Source of the DNA: Tolypeutes matacus
Taxonomy: Eukaryota > Chordata > Mammalia > Cingulata > Chlamyphoridae
Assembly: GCA_026826555.1 (NCBI GenBank)
Contig: JAKSZT010053837.1
Coordinates: 4,812,520-4,876,519, forward strand
Direction of reading: 5' to 3'
Length of the DNA: 64,000 nt
A program made the translations under genes and the position numbers. The notes under the pieces were generated by a model that saw only the letters and a program-made list of their open reading frames with translations, was not told the DNA's origin and did not search any database. Below, piece by piece: positions 60,260-64,000 of this stretch (positions are counted from its first letter, which is position 1; the number at the start of each line of letters is the position of its first letter).

Positions 60260-61192
60260 CCTCCCTCTCCTGTCTTTTCTTTTCAGACTGTAGCATACTC
60301 CTTAGTACTTCCTGTCAAGCCAGTCTCTTTGTTATAAAGTCTCTCAGTTTCTGTTATCTGTGAATATTCTAAACTCACTATAATTTTTGAAAGACAATCT
60401 TGCTTGATATAATATTCTTGGCTGGCAGTTTTTCTCTTACAGTATCTTAAATAAATCATACCATTGTCTTCTTGCCTCCATGGTTTCGAATGAGAAATCG
60501 GCACTTAATCTTATTGGGTATCCCTTATATGTAATGCATTGCTTTTCTCTTGCTGCTCTCAGAATTCTCTGTCTTTGGCATTTGACATTCTCAGAGTTGG
60601 TCTATTCGGATTTATTTGATGGGAGTACATTGTGTTTCTTGGACATAGATACCTATGTCCTTCAATAGTGTTGGGAAATTTTTCACCATTATTTCTTCAA
60701 ATATCCCTTCTGCCCATTTTCTCCTTCTCTTCTCCTTCTGAGACACCCATGACATGTATGTTTACATGTCTCTTGCTATCATTCAGGTCCCTGAGACCTT
60801 GTTCGATTATTTCCATTCTTTTCTTCATTTGTTCTTTTGTATGTCCACTTTCTGAGGCCATGTCTTCAAGCTCACCAATCCTTTCTTCTGCTTCCTCAAG
60901 TCTGCTGTTATATGCCAGTGGATTTTTAATTGCATTTATTGTGACTTTCATTCCCATAAGATCTGCTATTTTTCTATGTATGCTTTCAAATTCTTCTTTG
61001 TGTTTATCCAATGTCTTCTTAATATCTTTTATCTCTGTAGCCATCCCATTAAATTTATTAAGGAGATTTTTTTTTAATATCTATGATTAGTTGTGTCAAC
61101 TTTATGTCATCTGGAGGCTTATCTTGTTCCTTTAACTGGACCATTGCTTCTTTCTTGGTATGGATTGTAATTTTTTGTTGGTGTCTTGACAT
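60260..61192 (-). pseudogene. L1 ORF1 (minus), broken
   Basis: Start ATG at 61192 encodes MSRHQQKIT, the third L1 here with the QQKIT-HTK start. A frame at 61044-60697 (115 codons) has the coiled-coil and RRM start (RHVNIHVMGVSEGEE). Other C-terminal parts are frame-shifted near 60480-60300. It is disabled. Confidence 0.8.
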
Positions 61193-62870
61193 CAGGCTTT
61201 CTAGATGTATTTATTCTGGGTTCAGTTTCTCTCTTTAGTTTAGGGCTTTCTTGCCCTTTCTCCCTTGCTAGTTGTATAGCAGGAGCCAAGGATGTAGTTG
61301 GTGTTGGAGGCTGAAGCTGCCTGTGTTGCCTCAGGGACTGACAAAGCTTCTCCCACTTTTCTCCTTTGCCAGGGATAGGGACAGGAGAAATAATCCAAGT
61401 GTAATAATACAAGTTGTGCAGGCCAAGACCATTTGTAACTGCCCAGAGAGACTGATGAAGCTTCATGCTCCCCTAGGGTGGGGATGGAGCTGGCAGGTGT
61501 GGGCAGCAATCTATGCTGTGTGGATCCAAAATGATCACAGTGACCCAGATAGACTGACGTAGCACCAGCCACACCCTCTCCCTGCCAGGGATGGGGATGG
61601 ACCCTCTGGAGTGCCCAACAATCTAATTCGTGTGGGCCAAATATAGCTGCAGTTGCCCTGAGAGGCTGGGTGAGTACTGTCCCTTCTGCCCTTTAGGGAG
61701 TGGAAATGGAACTACTAATGCCCAACAGTTCATTCCATGTAGGCTGAAAGTACCTGTTGTTCCCTGGAGAGGCTCAGAAAACACCAGCACCTTTTATCCT
61801 ATTGGGGGTGGGGTGGATCCCCAGGTACCCACCAGTCCTGGCTATGCAGGTCAAAAGTGCCTGCCACTGCCTGGAAAGACTGGGGAAACACAGCTCCCCT
61901 TTTATCTTACTTGGGGGCAGGGATAGAGCTATAGGTGTCCGACTATTCAGTCTGTGTGGGCTAAGAACACCTGCAGGTACCCAGGAAGGCTGAAGAAGCA
62001 CCAGCCCTCTCCTTTCCTAGGGGGTTGGAGGGGTGGAGATGGAATTGAAGGTGTTCAACCAACCAGTTTGTGTGGGCTGAAAGTGCCTGCAGTTGTCCGG
62101 AGAAGCTGAGGAAACACTTCTCCTCTCATATCTTTTAGGGTTGCAGGGATGGAGCCCCAGGTGTCTGACTAGCCAGTCTGTGCTGGCCAATGTACCTGCA
62201 GTTTACCCAGACAAGCTGGTACCGGTCCCTCCAGCTTCCTTCCTCCCAGAGGTGGGGTTGAAACCTAGGCTAGGGCTGCAATCCGATCTGGGTAGAAAGA
62301 AGCTGGTCCTTACTGTCACTGTGATTTTCAATTAGCTCCACATCCCCTCATGCCAGGGGTGGAGTTAAAATGGCAGCTACAGGCCTCTTTCCGACTTGGA
62401 CGGGTTCAAACTTTAGCTGTTCTTAGGGTTATACTTTAGCCAGCTAAATTTACTAATCAGTAGCTGAAGCCAGTGGCCAACTGTTTCTTCCTCCCTTTTT
62501 TGGGAAATGGAGCTTCCAATTCCAGCCACAGAACAGCTCCTGAGGCAGCTTGTGCTGCCAGAGTAGGATGATCACCAGCCTCAGGGGCATGGCCTGTAGT
62601 TTCCCGGAGAGGCTGACACAGGTCTCTCCAGCTTCCTCCCTGCTGGAGGTGGGGCTGGGGTGTAGGCTAGAGCTACGATCTGATCTGTGTGGAAGGAAGT
62701 CTGTCTCTACCTTCACTGTGATTTTCAGTCTGCCCCTTCCCCAGGCTTTGTTTTTGAAAAGCTGCCTCCCCTCAGGGGGTTTCCGGGAGGGGTCTCGTGG
62801 CCATGTTTTTCCACTGTTATGGTTATGGCTTTGTTCTCACTAACTGCCTTCCCTCATTTCCTATACCAAC
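61193..62870 (-). promoter_or_regulatory. L1 (minus) 5' UTR with an array of units of about 110 bp
   Basis: On the plus strand, agagactg/aggctg landmarks occur at about 61449, 61551, 61661, 61768, 61876, 61985, 62101 and 62211 (spacing 102-116 bp). A further diverged one is near 61335 and another near 62605. Each unit carries a word like GGGGTGGAG or GGGATGGAGC and a TGTGTGGGC-type word. This is a monomer-like L1 promoter array. The right-most part (62240-62850) is less clearly repeated. Confidence 0.7.
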
Positions 62871-62877
62871 CTGCCTC

Positions 62878-63470
62878 AATACCACAGCCATTTCGGATTT
62901 ACTCCAGGTGCGCAAGGCTGGCTCAACATTCTAAAACCAATCAATGTAATCCATCACATCAACAGGCAGAAGGAAAAAAGTCATATGATTTCTTTTGTTG
63001 ATCATTAGATGGAGAAAAAACATTTGACACCCATTGTTGATAAAAACTCCAAGCAAACTAGGAATACAGGGGAACTTCCTCAACTTGATAAAGTACATCT
63101 CCAAAAACCTATACCTAACATCATACTTACTGTGAGAAACTAGATGCCTTCCCCTAAGAGTGAGAGCAAGGCAAGGATACCCCTCTCCCCACTCCTATTC
63201 AGCATCATACTGGAAGCTAAGACAGGAGATAGACAAGAAAAGGAAATAAAAGGTACGCAGATTCGAAAGGAAGAAAAAATTCTTTACTCTCAGATGATAT
63301 CATTGTTTATGTAGAAAATACCAAAGAATTGACAAAAAAAAAAAACAAAAATACACCACAAAAACGAAAAAAATTCCTTGAACTAATAAGTGATTATGCC
63401 AAGATAGTAGGATACGAGGTTAATATACAAACATCAATTACCTCCTATATAAGAGTATCACTTGGATGTG
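62878..63470 (+). mobile_element. Ancient L1, ORF2 RT region (right part, continuation of 57120-57445)
   Basis: Begins with a diverged form of the expected next motif ([13 protein letters not shown] near 62889), then [17 protein letters not shown], a damaged active-site region and IPLSPLLFSIILE near 63177-63220. This order continues exactly where the left piece stops, so about 5.4 kb was inserted. Strong decay with frameshifts. Confidence 0.82.
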
Positions 63471-63663
63471 TCCTTAGAGCTTAACTACTTGTTCCCTGGG
63501 GACCTGATGATCCTGGGATCAGCACAAAGGGGCCACTCGGAAAAAGCTGCATTTCAAACTCCAATTTAGCCAATTTTTGGCTGTTGTGGCCATTTTTTTT
63601 CTTAGCTCTTTGCGCTTCCTTTCAATTAAAACAACTGCCAGGCAACTTTCTTGAGCTATTTTC

Positions 63664-63847
63664 TTTTTTTTTTATTTTAAGATTTTATTTATTTATTCAT
63701 TTATCCCCCCCTTGCTGCTTGTGCTCGCTGGGTCAGCTAACCACACCGTGCGGGCGGGCTTGCCTTCACCAGGAGGCCCCGGGAACCGAACCCGGGGCCT
63801 CCCATATGGTAAACGGGAGCCCCACTGATTGAGCCACAGCCGCTTCC
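63664..63847 (-). mobile_element. DAS-SINE with target-site duplication
   Basis: Minus-orientation monomer: T-rich tail side, AAGATTTTATTTATTTATTC, GGGAACCGAACCCGGGGCC and GATTGAGCCACAGCCGCTTC. Flanking 14-bp repeats CTTGAGCTATTTTC (63650-63663) and CTTGAGCTGTTTTC (63848-63861) differ at one base. Confidence 0.93.
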
Positions 63848-64000
63848 CTTGAGCTGTTTTCGAAGGGGAACCGATCCACCTTTGAATGACAGAAATGGCG
63901 CTTTCCATTTTTTTCCGCAAATCTTCAGAAATCTTCCTGTAGGAGTCAAGGTTTTGGCGGATAAGCCTGGTGTTTTCAGTCAGTTGGGGAAGTTCCTCCT

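Overview
This is a piece of a mammalian nuclear genome, most likely from a xenarthran and probably the nine-banded armadillo (Dasypus). The main evidence is repeated copies of a tRNA-derived SINE with a head reading GGCTGTGGCTCAATCAGTAG, a B box GGTTCGGTTCC and a short A-rich tail with AATAAATAAA. These match what I know of the armadillo DAS-SINEs. Ancient mammalian repeats (MIR, L2, old L1) are also present. Base composition is AT-rich except for one CpG island.

The only cellular gene I can support is the 5' end of RERG (a small Ras-like GTPase) on the minus strand. Its first coding exon (start ATG at 7034, donor at 6973) encodes residues 1-20, including the P-loop GRAGVGKS. About 3.7 kb upstream is a CpG island (about 10.55-11.20 kb) with a consensus donor, GAACAG|GTGAGT, at 10851/10850. 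This is best read as the non-coding exon 1 and promoter, and a full match to the CTCF core motif lies at 11139-11152. Positions 1-6973 lie in the next RERG intron. The sequence from about 11.2 kb to the end is upstream of the gene; I see no other cellular exon there.

The rest is mostly transposable elements. From left to right: a minus-strand LTR retroelement with both LTRs, a PBS-like site, a polypurine tract and a gag-like ORF remnant (1-2467); a 5'-truncated L1 3' end with a 15-bp target-site duplication (4764-4936); LTR copies at 11.6-12.0, 18.3-19.0, 19.1-19.55 and 20.7-21.1 kb; an old L1 at 12.6-14.2 kb; several SINEs; and a 20-kb nest at 30.9-51.2 kb. In the nest an ancient L1 holds an older lineage-type L1 (32.17-46.47 kb), which itself holds a full-length younger L1 (33163-39396, 12-bp target-site duplication, ORF1 open, ORF2 broken). 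Two SINEs, an L1-like 3' segment and an LTR also lie in the nest. A second, smaller nest spans 57.1-63.5 kb.

The genes do not form an operon or pathway. The window is a gene promoter beside a dense graveyard of retroelements whose insertion order can be read from interrupted elements and target-site duplications. I found no undescribed molecular system. The most useful observations are the layered insertions, the repeated-unit L1 5' UTRs, the dimeric SINEs and the RERG promoter with its CTCF-like site. Family names come from recognising sequence features by eye, without a database search. Most repeat edges without a stated target-site duplication are approximate.
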